A DNA stretch of 34,961 nt from an uncultured Clostridia bacterium (GCA_945836055.1 CAMAKJ010000003.1:1-34961); one strand, 5' to 3'; shown: positions 1 to 7,237, counted from the first letter of the stretch. Numbers and translations: made by a program. The notes: generated from the letters alone by a model not told the origin.

Positions 1-1696
1 GGGTGAAGCCGAAGCGGAGCGTGTAATACAGGAAGAAGTCGTGGAGGGCGTAGGGACCCACCAGGTCCTCCGTATGCTGGGCGATTCTTCCTTCCGCGTC
101 GGGGGGGAGCAGCTCCGGGCTGATGGGGGTGTCCAGCACGTCCCGAAGCACATCCCTGGCAGGCGCGAATTCCGGCATTTCGGCGATGGCGTCAATCATC
201 CAGCGGATCAGGGTCTTGGGGATGGAGGCGTTGACGCCGTACATGCTCATGTGGTCGCCGTTGTAGGTGCACCAGCCGAGAGCCAGCTCGCTCAAATCCC
301 CGGTGCCCACCACAATGCCGCCCACCACGCTGGCGTAATCCATGAGAATCTGGGTGCGCTCCCGGGCCTGGGAGTTTTCGTAGGTGCCGTCGTGGACTTC
401 CGGGTTGTGGCCGATGTCGGAAAAGTGGAGGTTCACCGCGTCTTTGATATTGATTTCCTTTGCGGACACGCCCAGGGTCTTCATCAGCTCCCAGGAATTG
501 CGGTAGGTGCGGTCGGAGGTGCCGAAGCAGGGCATGGTGACGCCGCAGACATCGGAGGCAGGACGCCCCAGGCGGCGCATAGCCTCCACGGAAACCAGAA
601 GGGCCAGAGTGGAGTCCAGACCGCCGGAAATGCCGATGACAGCCTTGGCGCTGCCGAGCACGGACAGTCTCTGCTTCAGCCCCGCCACCTGCATCTGGAA
701 AATTTCCATGCAGCGCTGAATCCGGTCCTGCTTGCCGGAGGGGACGAAGGGCAGCTTCTGCAGGGGGTACATGGCGCCGTCGGAGCGCAGTCCGGGCGCA
801 CGCACATTCACGACGGCAGCGGGTTCCCCCCGATTCTGCCGGGACGCGTCCTGAAAGCTCTTGTTCTTCCGGCGATCGGCCCGGATTCTGCCCAGATCGC
901 AGTCGGCAATCAGGAGATAATCCGAGGCAATCGGCTCCTTTGTTTCCGCAAGCAGGGTGCCGTTCTCCCCGATCAGGCTCTGCCCGGAGAAAATCAAATC
1001 CTGGGTGGATTCCGTGGAACCGGCGGAGCAGTAGGCATAGACGCAGTTGAGCGCGGCGGACTGGTGCTTCACCAGCTCCCGGCGGTAGGCCCGCTTGCCG
1101 ATGGTCTCGTTGGAGGCGGAGAGATTCAGCACCACCTCCGCGCCGCTTAAGGCCAGCATGGTGGAGGGGGGCAGGGGCGTCCACAGATCTTCACAGATTT
1201 CCATGCCCACCATGGCGCCGCCGATGGAAAACACCGCTTTGGGGAGAATCGGTACCGTCTGCCCGTTCAGCACCACGGCGGCATCCGTCAAATCCGCGCC
1301 GGAGGAGAACCACCGCTTTTCGTAGAACTCATTATAATTGGGGATATAGGTCTTGGGCACCAGGGCGTGAACGCTGCCGCCGGAAATCACCGCCGCGCAG
1401 TTGAGCATCGCGGCTCCGGCACGGACAGGCAGTCCCACCACCGCCGTAACGCCCGGGCGGGCTTTGGTACAGGCAGCGATTTCCGCAATCCCCTTCTTCA
1501 CGCCCTCCCACAGGGTATCCTGAAAGAACAAGTCCTGGCAGGTATATCCGGTGAGCGCCATCTCCGGAAACAGCACGATATCGGCGCCGCGTTCATCCGC
1601 CTTACAGATATATTCGCAGATGTCCGCCGTGTTTTTCGCCGCGTCCCCCACCCGTACAGCCGGTACGGCGCAGGCAATTCGGATAAAATCCAGCAT
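1..1696 (-). CDS. nadE: Glutamine-dependent NAD+ synthetase, C-terminus beyond window
   Basis: Makes NAD+ from deamido-NAD+, ATP and ammonia, the ammonia being released from glutamine by an N-terminal nitrilase-type domain. Translation from ATG 1696 shows the expected glutaminase triad: Glu45 (LFPEMALTGY), Lys115 (VPKTYIPNY) and Cys168 (GMEICEDLW). The synthetase ATP-pyrophosphatase loop ISGGLDSTLALL is encoded near 610-636. The last visible codons read HDFFLYYTLRFGFT, a conserved stretch near the C-terminus of this family. About 565 codons are present; full-length family members are near 640, so the end lies outside the window. The start is supported by a GGGAGG ribosome binding site. The frame is open through position 1, so this is an edge truncation and not a broken gene. 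A sigma-A-like promoter lies directly upstream, so it is probably transcribed separately from metK. Confidence 0.95.
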   Translation of the reverse strand, partial: MLDFIRIACAVPAVRVGDAAKNTADICEYICKADERGADIVLFPEMALTGYTCQDLFFQDTLWEGVKKGIAEIAACTKARPGVTAVVGLPVRAGAAMLNCAAVISGGSVHALVPKTYIPNYNEFYEKRWFSSGADLTDAAVVLNGQTVPILPKAVFSIGGAMVGMEICEDLWTPLPPSTMLALSGAEVVLNLSASNETIGKRAYRRELVKHQSAALNCVYAYCSAGSTESTQDLIFSGQSLIGENGTLLAETKEPIASDYLLIADCDLGRIRADRRKNKSFQDASRQNRGEPAAVVNVRAPGLRSDGAMYPLQKLPFVPSGKQDRIQRCMEIFQMQVAGLKQRLSVLGSAKAVIGISGGLDSTLALLVSVEAMRRLGRPASDVCGVTMPCFGTSDRTYRNSWELMKTLGVSAKEINIKDAVNLHFSDIGHNPEVHDGTYENSQARERTQILMDYASVVGGIVVGTGDLSELALGWCTYNGDHMSMYGVNASIPKTLIRWMIDAIAEMPEFAPARDVLRDVLDTPISPELLPPDAEGRIAQHTEDLVGPYALHDFFLYYTLRFGFT

Positions 1697-1724
1697 GAAA
1701 TGACCTCCCGCTCTCGTTTTGGTT

Positions 1725-1753
1725 ATCATACCACATTCTTCCCGTTTTGCAAA
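1725..1753 (-). promoter_or_regulatory. Predicted sigma-A promoter for nadE
   Basis: On the minus strand, -35 TTTGCA (1748-1753) and -10 TATGAT (1725-1730) are separated by 17 bases. The -10 is preceded by TGG, giving an extended -10. The start codon at 1696 follows about 20 bases downstream of the expected transcription start. Confidence 0.6.
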
Positions 1754-1777
1754 CAAAAATCCCAAAGCGCGCACATA

Positions 1778-2923
1778 TCAGATTCCCGCAAGGGTTTTCA
1801 GCGTCTGTGCCAGATCCGTCCGTTCCCAGGGGCGGTCGGGAAGTCCGAAGTGGCCGTGGAGCGCCGTGTCAGCGTAGATCGGGCGGCGGAGGTTCAGCTT
1901 GCGGATAATTCCTGCAGGGGTCAGGTCGCAGTTTTCCCTGAGCAGCGCCGTCATTTTTTCGTCGGAAATGACGCCGGTGCCGAAGCTGTCCACCCTGAGG
2001 GACACCGGCTCCGCCACACCGATGGCGTAGGCCAGCTGCACCTGCACTTTGGCGGCCAGTCCCGCCGCCACCAGATTCTTCGCCATATACCGGGCCATGT
2101 ACGCGCCGCTGCGGTCCACCTTCGTGGGGTCCTTACCGGAAAACGCGCCGCCGCCATGGGAGAAATAGCCGCCGTAGGTGTCCACGATGATCTTCCGCCC
2201 CGTCAGGCCGGTGTCACCGTTGGGCCCGCCGATGACAAACTGACCGGTGGGGTTAATGTAAATGTGGGCAACATCCCCAATATCGAAGCCGTATTGAGCC
2301 AGCACCGGAGCAATCACCTGCTCCCGGACGAACCGGCGCAGATCGTCAATGGCAAAATAAGCGCTGTGCATGACGGACACCACCACGGTGTCGATGCCAA
2401 TCACATTGCCCTGTTCGTCAAATTCCGCCGTGACCTGGGTCTTTCCGTCAGGCCGCAGCAAATCCGTTTCTCCAACGCACTGGGTCAGCCGACTGCACAG
2501 GGCGCGGCTGAGGGCGGCGGGCAGGGGCATCCGCTCCGGGGTCTGGGTGCAGGCGCCGCCGAACATCATGCCCTGATCTCCCGCGCCGCCCACGGCGTCG
2601 TTGGTACCCAGGGCAATGTCCGCGGACTGGGTGTGGATGCGGCACTGGATTTCCACTGTGTCCGCCTCAAAGCCGTCCCCGGGGTACACATAGCCGATTT
2701 TCCGAATGGTCTCCCGGGCGACGGCGGCGTAGTCCACCTCCGCCCGGGTGGTGATTTCGCCGCAGATGACGCAGTAGTTCGTTGTGACCATGGTCTCGCA
2801 GGCCACCCGGGAATCGGGGTCCTGGGCAAGACAGGCGTCCAGGATGGCGTCGGAGATGGCGTCGGATACCTTGTCCGGGTGACCGCAGGTCACGCATTCC
2901 GAAGTAAACAGTCGTTTTTCCAT
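1778..2923 (-). CDS. metK: S-adenosylmethionine synthetase
   Basis: Forms S-adenosylmethionine from methionine and ATP in the cytoplasm. At 381 residues it matches the usual 380-400. Visible family motifs are GHPDK with SDAISDAILDA near the N-terminus, the signature GAGDQGMMFGGA, GRKIIVDTYGG, and HGGGAFSGKDPTKVDRSGAY with the P-loop-like segment. The N-terminal loop reads SECVTCGHPDK where most MetK proteins have SESVTEGHPDK, so the Glu just before GHPDK is replaced by Cys. GMMFGGA replaces the commoner GLMFGYA. The gene sits behind a SAM-I riboswitch, which independently supports the call. The start ATG 2923 has an AGGAAA-type site upstream. It could be a divergent but active MetK; a non-canonical SAM synthetase is less likely because the remaining motifs are intact. 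Confidence 0.96.
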   Translation of the reverse strand: MEKRLFTSECVTCGHPDKVSDAISDAILDACLAQDPDSRVACETMVTTNYCVICGEITTRAEVDYAAVARETIRKIGYVYPGDGFEADTVEIQCRIHTQSADIALGTNDAVGGAGDQGMMFGGACTQTPERMPLPAALSRALCSRLTQCVGETDLLRPDGKTQVTAEFDEQGNVIGIDTVVVSVMHSAYFAIDDLRRFVREQVIAPVLAQYGFDIGDVAHIYINPTGQFVIGGPNGDTGLTGRKIIVDTYGGYFSHGGGAFSGKDPTKVDRSGAYMARYMAKNLVAAGLAAKVQVQLAYAIGVAEPVSLRVDSFGTGVISDEKMTALLRENCDLTPAGIIRKLNLRRPIYADTALHGHFGLPDRPWERTDLAQTLKTLAGI

Positions 2924-2949
2924 GTTTGTTTTTCCTTTCTGTCTCTAAG

Positions 2950-3094
2950 AATAAAGAAAAACCGCACACCGAAGATCCGATGTGCGCATGGTAAATCGAA
3001 TCCTCATCTTTCGTTGCCGCCGGATTTGGCACCTTTTCCTTTCGGACAGGCTGCCGGGTTTCATCGGGCCGTTCCCTCCACCGCTCTTGATAAG
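2950..3094 (-). ncRNA. SAM-I (S-box) riboswitch controlling metK
   Basis: The minus-strand transcript contains the S-box core: CTTATCAAGAG, then GGTGGAGGGA, GGCCCGATGAAACCCGGCA and the downstream GGTGCCAAATCC. P1 is formed by 3089-3094 with 3003-3008 (CTTATC with GATGAG). A predicted antiterminator pairs 2995-3006 with 2970-2981 over 12 positions, using the 3' strand of P1 and the 5' half of the terminator. The terminator is 2951-2986. SAM binding should stabilise P1, free the terminator and switch metK off. This is the standard Firmicutes arrangement. Confidence 0.95.
2951..2986 (-). terminator. Intrinsic terminator of the SAM-I expression platform
   Basis: On the minus strand CGCACA (2981-2986) pairs with TGTGCG (2963-2968), with further pairing possible in the 12-base centre, followed by GTTTTTCTTT. 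It lies between the aptamer and the metK start. Confidence 0.85.
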
Positions 3095-3117
3095 GCCTGT
3101 ATGCAGTTCGGTTACCT

Positions 3118-3145
3118 ATTTTACATGGTTCGGCCAAAATGTCAA
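3118..3145 (-). promoter_or_regulatory. Predicted sigma-A promoter for the metK riboswitch transcript
   Basis: Minus-strand -35 TTGACA (3140-3145) and -10 TAAAAT (3118-3123) are separated by 16 bases. The expected transcription start near 3111 is about 17 bases before the first P1 base of the riboswitch. Confidence 0.7.
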
Positions 3146-3177
3146 GACATTTCTTTCAAACGTTCACAAATCCGTTA

Positions 3178-3206
3178 TAGACAATTGAATGGATTGCTGT
3201 TAAAAT
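3178..3206 (+). promoter_or_regulatory. Predicted promoter for the rhomboid-like gene
   Basis: -35 TAGACA (3178-3183) and -10 TAAAAT (3201-3206) have a 17-base spacer, and TGT precedes the -10 as an extended -10. It is divergent from the metK promoter; the region between (3124-3177) holds no gene. Confidence 0.55.
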
Positions 3207-3236
3207 GGGGATACGTTACGTTAGGAGTTGAGCCAA

Positions 3237-4100
3237 GTGAAAAATCTTCGCAAAAAGTTCGAGCTTTTCTGCTTCAAAAACCGGGATAAGGGTATTCCCA
3301 ACCTGATGCTGTATATCTCCATCGGCACCGCTGTGGTATACCTGTTCAGCGCGATGTCCGGCAACGCCCTGCTGTACAGCCTTCTCTGCTTCGACCGGAC
3401 AAGCATTCTCCACGGTCAGATCTGGCGGCTGATTACCTATCCCCTGACCTACAACGCCGGTAATATCCTGCTGACCGCCATCACGCTGCTGTGCTATTAC
3501 TCTCTGGGCCGGGCCATGGAGAATATCTGGGGCACCCTCCGCTTCAACCTGTTTTATCTCACCGGCGTGGTGATGATGGACGTTTACTGCATGATTTTCG
3601 GCGGCCGCGCCAGTGTTACCTATCTGAACCTGAGCCTGTTTCTCAGCTACGCCACGCTGTACCCCGACGCCCATTTCCTGCTGTTTTTCATCATCCCCAT
3701 CAAGGCGTGGATTTTCGCGCTGATTGACCTTGCCATGGTGCTGCTCAGCCTGCTGACCGATCCCTTCCCCTACAACCTGTTTTCCGTCATTTCCCTGGCC
3801 AACTACTTCCTGTTCTTCGGCAGGGACGTGCTGAACGTGATTCCCATGTCCTGGCGCACCAACGCCGCCCGGCTGTTCCGCCGAAAGCCAAAGCAGCCCA
3901 AGGCCAAGGTCATCCCGTTTGACGCAGGCTCCTATCAGGCCTCCAGCGCTTCCCCCAAAGCGCCCTACACCCACCGCTGCACCGTCTGCGGCCGGACGGA
4001 CGTGACGAACCCGGAGCTGGAATTCCGCTACTGCTCCAAGTGCAAGGGCTACTACTGCTACTGCCAGGATCACATCAGCAACCACACCCATATCCAGTGA
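3237..4100 (+). CDS. Rhomboid-fold membrane protein lacking catalytic motif, C-terminal zinc ribbon
   Basis: About 287 residues with five or six hydrophobic segments between roughly residues 20 and 200, then a basic linker and a Cys/His-rich tail. IWRLITYPLTYNAGNILL and YYSLGRAMENIWGTLRFNLFYL resemble the rhomboid arginine-rich loop and the following helices. The serine motif GxSG is absent, so it looks like a pseudoprotease. LYPDAHFLLFFIIPIKAW recalls derlin-type and other non-catalytic rhomboid-like proteins. The tail carries Cys248, Cys251, Cys266 and Cys269, then Cys274, Cys276 and three His, a probable zinc-binding ribbon. GTG 3237 is chosen because AGGAG at 3223-3227 lies nine bases upstream. 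A TTG at 3228 abuts that AGGAG and is unlikely to start translation. Function is unknown; by analogy it may bind or chaperone membrane proteins. Confidence 0.75.
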   Translation: MKNLRKKFELFCFKNRDKGIPNLMLYISIGTAVVYLFSAMSGNALLYSLLCFDRTSILHGQIWRLITYPLTYNAGNILLTAITLLCYYSLGRAMENIWGTLRFNLFYLTGVVMMDVYCMIFGGRASVTYLNLSLFLSYATLYPDAHFLLFFIIPIKAWIFALIDLAMVLLSLLTDPFPYNLFSVISLANYFLFFGRDVLNVIPMSWRTNAARLFRRKPKQPKAKVIPFDAGSYQASSASPKAPYTHRCTVCGRTDVTNPELEFRYCSKCKGYYCYCQDHISNHTHIQ

Positions 4101-4144
4101 CCGGCAGGATTCCCTTTCCTCCGCAACAATTTGTCAAATTCCTC

Positions 4145-4173
4145 TTGCAATATTCCACCACCCGTGGTATAAT
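4145..4173 (+). promoter_or_regulatory. Promoter of the aro operon
   Basis: -35 TTGCAA (4145-4150), 17-base spacer, -10 TATAAT (4168-4173) preceded by TGG (extended -10). It is the strongest promoter match in this part of the window. The transcript should start near 4180, giving a leader of about 197 bases before aroF. Confidence 0.85.
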
Positions 4174-4205
4174 GTCCGTAGCTACTGAACAAGGAGACTG
4201 TTCCC

Positions 4206-4274
4206 ATGGTCACCATGAATTCTTCCGTGCACTTTTCCTTTTACTACTATTACTTTTTTACCCGGAAAAAGTAA
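4206..4274 (+). CDS. Phe/Tyr-rich leader peptide of the aro operon attenuator
   Basis: A 22-codon reading frame with an AAGGAGA ribosome binding site at 4191-4197, eight bases before ATG 4206. It ends at TAA 4272 with a second stop, TAG, immediately after. Residues 10-18 read FSFYYYYFF, so eight of nine are Phe or Tyr (four each), and no Trp codon occurs. Such a run in a very short frame, placed between promoter and an intrinsic terminator of an operon making Phe and Tyr, is the hallmark of a ribosome-stalling attenuator. The peptide itself should have no other role. The codons overlap the 5' arm of a 12-bp hairpin. It is too short for routine gene finders. Confidence 0.92.
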   Translation: MVTMNSSVHFSFYYYYFFTRKK

Positions 4275-4350
4275 TAGCGATTTGTGCTGCAAGGAATTTC
4301 AGGAGCTTTCAAGGGTATCTCAGGACGCCGCACGAATTGCCGTGCGGCGT
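4247..4350 (+). promoter_or_regulatory. Transcription attenuator: pause hairpin, antiterminator and terminator
   Basis: Three structures can be drawn. (1) A perfect 12-bp pause hairpin, CTATTACTTTTT (4247-4258) with AAAAAGTAATAG (4266-4277), spans the last Tyr/Phe codons and both stops. (2) An antiterminator, TTTGTGCTGC (4281-4290) with GCCGCACGAA (4327-4336), has eight Watson-Crick pairs, one G-U and one mismatch. (3) The terminator is 4325-4350. Structures 2 and 3 share 4327-4334 and exclude each other. A ribosome halted on Phe/Tyr codons leaves 4281-4290 free, allowing read-through. One that reaches the stop at 4272 should cover 4281-4290 and allow termination. Confidence 0.85.
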
Positions 4351-4362
4351 ATTTTTGTTTTA
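4325..4362 (+). terminator. Intrinsic terminator of the aro attenuator
   Basis: Perfect 10-bp stem ACGCCGCACG (4325-4334) / CGTGCGGCGT (4341-4350), loop 4335-4340, followed by ATTTTTGTTTTA. It lies 15 bases before the aroF start, so it can only act on transcripts entering the operon. Confidence 0.93.
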
Positions 4363-4376
4363 GGAGATGGAAAAAC

Positions 4377-5378
4377 ATGATCGCAGTTCTCAAAAACGGC
4401 ACCACCCCCGACCAGGTTCAGCATCTGGTGGACTGGCTCAAGAATATGAATCTGGACGTCCACATTTCCCAGGGCGCGGAGGTCACCATTCTGGGTCTCA
4501 TCGGCGACACCAGCCGGGTAGACATTGACCTTCTGAAAAGCCTGGAAATGGTGGAAACCGTCAAGCGGGTGTCCGAGCCCTTCAAGCAGGCTAACCGGAA
4601 ATTTCATCCTCTGGACACCATCATTGAGGTGGGCAATGCCCGCATCGGCGGGGGCTATTTCGTCATGATCGCCGGACCCTGCAGCGTGGAAAACGAGGAT
4701 CAGATCATCGAGGTTGCCACCGCCGTCAAGCAGTCGGGCGCCAACATTCTCCGGGGCGGTGCCTTCAAGCCCCGCACCTCTCCCTACGCCTTCCAGGGTC
4801 TGAAGGACGAGGGCATCCGCCTGCTGCTGAAGGCTAAAGAAGCCACCGGCCTTCCCATCGTCACTGAAATCATGAACATCTCCTCTCTCGACCTGTTCGC
4901 GGACGTGGACATCATTCAGGTGGGCGCCCGGAATATGCAGAATTTCGATCTTCTGAAGGAGCTGGGCAAAACCGACAAGCCCATCCTGCTCAAGCGGGGC
5001 CTTGCCAACACCTTGCAGGAGCTGCTCATGAGCGCCGAATATATCATGAGCGAGGGCAACAGCAAGGTCATCCTCTGCGAGCGGGGCATCCGCACCTTTG
5101 AAACCGCCACCCGGAACACCCTGGACCTCTCCGCGGTTCCCGTGCTCCACAATCTGTCCCACCTGCCCGTGGTCATTGACCCCAGCCACGCCACCGGCAA
5201 GGCCAATCTGGTCGCCCCCATGGCCTACGCCGCCACCGCCGCCGGCGCCGACGGTATCATGGTGGAGGTTCACAACAACCCCGCCTGCGCCCTGTGCGAC
5301 GGGGCCCAGTCCCTGACGCCGCCTCAGTTCGACGAAATCGCCCGGAAGGTGCGGCAGATTCGTGAGGTTATCGTATGA
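4377..5378 (+). CDS. aroF: DAHP synthase, type I-beta with N-terminal regulatory domain
   Basis: Condenses phosphoenolpyruvate and erythrose 4-phosphate to DAHP, the first shikimate step. Residues 1-70 (MIAVLKNGTTPDQVQHLVDW onward) form the ferredoxin-like domain that in related enzymes mediates Tyr/Phe inhibition. The barrel follows with MIAGPCSVENEDQ, NILRGGAFKPRTSPYAFQGL, GARNMQNFDLLKELG, KPILLKRG, LCERGIRTFE and VVIDPSHATG, which carry substrate and metal ligands. At 333 residues it fits the family. ATG 4377 is preferred over an in-frame ATG at 4284 because the latter lies in the attenuator and would encode the terminator hairpin; GGAG at 4363-4366 serves 4377. First gene of the eight-gene operon, overlapping tyrA by four bases. 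Regulation is probably both by attenuation and by feedback. Confidence 0.95.
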   Translation: MIAVLKNGTTPDQVQHLVDWLKNMNLDVHISQGAEVTILGLIGDTSRVDIDLLKSLEMVETVKRVSEPFKQANRKFHPLDTIIEVGNARIGGGYFVMIAGPCSVENEDQIIEVATAVKQSGANILRGGAFKPRTSPYAFQGLKDEGIRLLLKAKEATGLPIVTEIMNISSLDLFADVDIIQVGARNMQNFDLLKELGKTDKPILLKRGLANTLQELLMSAEYIMSEGNSKVILCERGIRTFETATRNTLDLSAVPVLHNLSHLPVVIDPSHATGKANLVAPMAYAATAAGADGIMVEVHNNPACALCDGAQSLTPPQFDEIARKVRQIREVIV

Positions 5379-6205
5379 ACGTGGGAATTTTGGGTCTGGG
5401 TCTCATCGGCGGCTCCCTGGCAAGAGCCTACGCGTTGGAAGGGCACACCGTGTACGCCATCCAGCGCAATGAGAGTATGCTCTCCTTTGCCATGCTGTCA
5501 GGCGCCGTTCACGGCAAGCTGAACGAGGAGACCATTCCGAAGTGCGACCTGATTCTGCTGGCCATCTATCCTGGCGGCTGCGCCGATTGGCTGGAACGCA
5601 ACGCCCATTTGGTCTCCAAAAGCGCCTTGGTTCTGGACTGCTGCGGCATCAAGCGGGAGGTCTGCACCCGGTGCTTTCCCCTGGCAAAGCAGTACGGCTT
5701 TACCTTTGTGGGCGGGCACCCCATGGCGGGTTCCCAGTTCTCCGGCTTCAAGTACAGCCGGGCCGACCTGTTCGTGGGCGCGCCCATGGTGCTGGTGCCC
5801 CCGGTTTTCGACGATATTTTGCTTCTGGATCGGGTCAAGGAGGCGCTGAAGCCCTGCCGGTTCGGCTCCTTCTCCGTCACCACGGCGGAAGAACACGACA
5901 AAATGATTGCCTTTACCTCCCAGATGCCCCATATTTTGAGCAACGCCTTCATCAAATCTCCTACGGCGCTGAAGCACAAGGGCTTCTCCGCCGGCAGCTA
6001 CAAGGATCTGACCCGGGTTGCCTGGCTGAATCCCCGGATGTGGGCGGAGCTGTTTCTGGAAAACAAGGATAACGTCCTGTTCGAGCTGGACACCTATCTT
6101 GCCAGCCTGCAGGCCTACCGGGACGCCATCGCGGCAGACGACGAGGAAGCCCTCACCGCCCTGCTGGAAGAGGGCAAGCGGCGCAAAGAGGAGGTGGACG
6201 GATGA
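5375..6205 (+). CDS. tyrA: Prephenate dehydrogenase
   Basis: Oxidatively decarboxylates prephenate to 4-hydroxyphenylpyruvate for tyrosine synthesis, using NAD(P)+. The protein opens with the dinucleotide-binding motif GILGLGLIGGSLARAY (residues 3-18). The catalytic region GGHPMAGSQFSGFKYSRADLF follows, and a helical dimerisation half contains HDKMIAFTSQMPHILSNAF. At 276 residues it ends without a C-terminal ACT domain, so allosteric control by Tyr through that domain is not expected. The ATG overlaps the aroF stop as ATGA, and its own stop overlaps aroB the same way, indicating translational coupling. Arogenate dehydrogenase activity cannot be excluded from sequence alone. Confidence 0.93.
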   Translation: MNVGILGLGLIGGSLARAYALEGHTVYAIQRNESMLSFAMLSGAVHGKLNEETIPKCDLILLAIYPGGCADWLERNAHLVSKSALVLDCCGIKREVCTRCFPLAKQYGFTFVGGHPMAGSQFSGFKYSRADLFVGAPMVLVPPVFDDILLLDRVKEALKPCRFGSFSVTTAEEHDKMIAFTSQMPHILSNAFIKSPTALKHKGFSAGSYKDLTRVAWLNPRMWAELFLENKDNVLFELDTYLASLQAYRDAIAADDEEALTALLEEGKRRKEEVDG

Positions 6206-7236
6206 ACACCGTAACCGTCCGCGCATCCAAACAGTATGACATTCTCATCGGCTCCGGGCTGCTGCCCACGCTGGGCGCGGAAGCAAAAAAGCTGGGCAAA
6301 GCCCGAACGGTGTGCCTGGTCAGCGAATCCACCGTGTATCCCCTCTATGGAAAGGCAGCGGAGGACAGCCTGAAAAGCGCCGGTTTTTCCGTGGTAAGCT
6401 ATGTCTTTCCCGCCGGGGAAAGCAGCAAAAACGGCACTGTTTTTCTGGATTTACTGAACTTTCTGGCAGAAAACAAGCTGACCCGCTCCGACCTTGTCGC
6501 CGCATTGGGCGGCGGTGTGGTGGGGGATCTGGCGGGCTTCGCCGCTGCCAGCTACCTGCGGGGCATCCGCTTTATTCAGGTGCCCACCACGCTGCTGGCC
6601 GCCGTGGATTCCTCCGTTGGCGGCAAGACTGCCATCGATCTGCCCGCCGGGAAGAATCTGGCCGGGGCCTTCTGCCAGCCAAGCCTGGTGCTGTGCGACA
6701 CGGATACCCTGCGCTCCCTGCCGGAAGAAATCTTCCGGGATGGCTGTGCCGAGGTCATCAAGTACGGCGTGCTGTACGACAGGGATTTGTTTGCCCATCT
6801 GGAAGAAGAGGGGCTTGCTTTCCACCGGGAAACCGTCATCACCCGGTGTGTGGAATTAAAGCGGGACGTAGTCATGGAGGACGAATTCGACACAGGCGCC
6901 CGGATGAAGCTGAACCTGGGCCACACCATCGGCCACGGGATCGAGGCGAAGAGCCACTTTCAGCTGTCCCACGGAAAAGCCGTGGCAGCAGGACTGGCCA
7001 TCGTCACCCGCGCCTGTCCCTGCCCTGACACCCCCCGGATTCTGGCGATTCTGGAGAAATTCGGTCTGCCCACCAAAACGGACTACGCATCCGATGATCT
7101 CTATACCTACACCCTCTCCGACAAAAAACGCGCCGGGGGCACGGTGAATCTCATCATCCCCCGGGCCATCGGCGACTGTGCCATCGTGCCCACGCCTGTG
7201 GAATCCCTCAAAACCTTCATTCAGGCAGGTCTTTGA
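6202..7236 (+). CDS. aroB: 3-Dehydroquinate synthase
   Basis: Converts DAHP to 3-dehydroquinate, the second shikimate step, with NAD+ and a divalent metal. At 344 residues it has family length. Conserved blocks are LGGGVVGDLAGFAAASYLRG, QVPTTLLAAVDSSVGGKTAI, GCAEVIKYGVL and LNLGHTIGHGIE; the last two carry metal and active-site residues, with the GHTIGH His pair. The ATG at 6202 overlaps the tyrA stop in ATGA. The aroA start follows its stop after one base. A 2-deoxy-scyllo-inosose synthase relative is unlikely given the operon. Confidence 0.96.
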   Translation: MNTVTVRASKQYDILIGSGLLPTLGAEAKKLGKARTVCLVSESTVYPLYGKAAEDSLKSAGFSVVSYVFPAGESSKNGTVFLDLLNFLAENKLTRSDLVAALGGGVVGDLAGFAAASYLRGIRFIQVPTTLLAAVDSSVGGKTAIDLPAGKNLAGAFCQPSLVLCDTDTLRSLPEEIFRDGCAEVIKYGVLYDRDLFAHLEEEGLAFHRETVITRCVELKRDVVMEDEFDTGARMKLNLGHTIGHGIEAKSHFQLSHGKAVAAGLAIVTRACPCPDTPRILAILEKFGLPTKTDYASDDLYTYTLSDKKRAGGTVNLIIPRAIGDCAIVPTPVESLKTFIQAGL

Positions 7237-7237
7237 T

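Noticed and set aside
1367-3289. A 640-codon plus-strand frame over metK and its riboswitch.
   Set aside because: Antisense to metK, runs through the riboswitch and promoters, and has no recognisable motif.
4284-4376. N-terminal extension of aroF starting at ATG 4284.
   Set aside because: It would encode the attenuator hairpin, has no family similarity and no good ribosome binding site; ATG 4377 gives the normal N-terminus.
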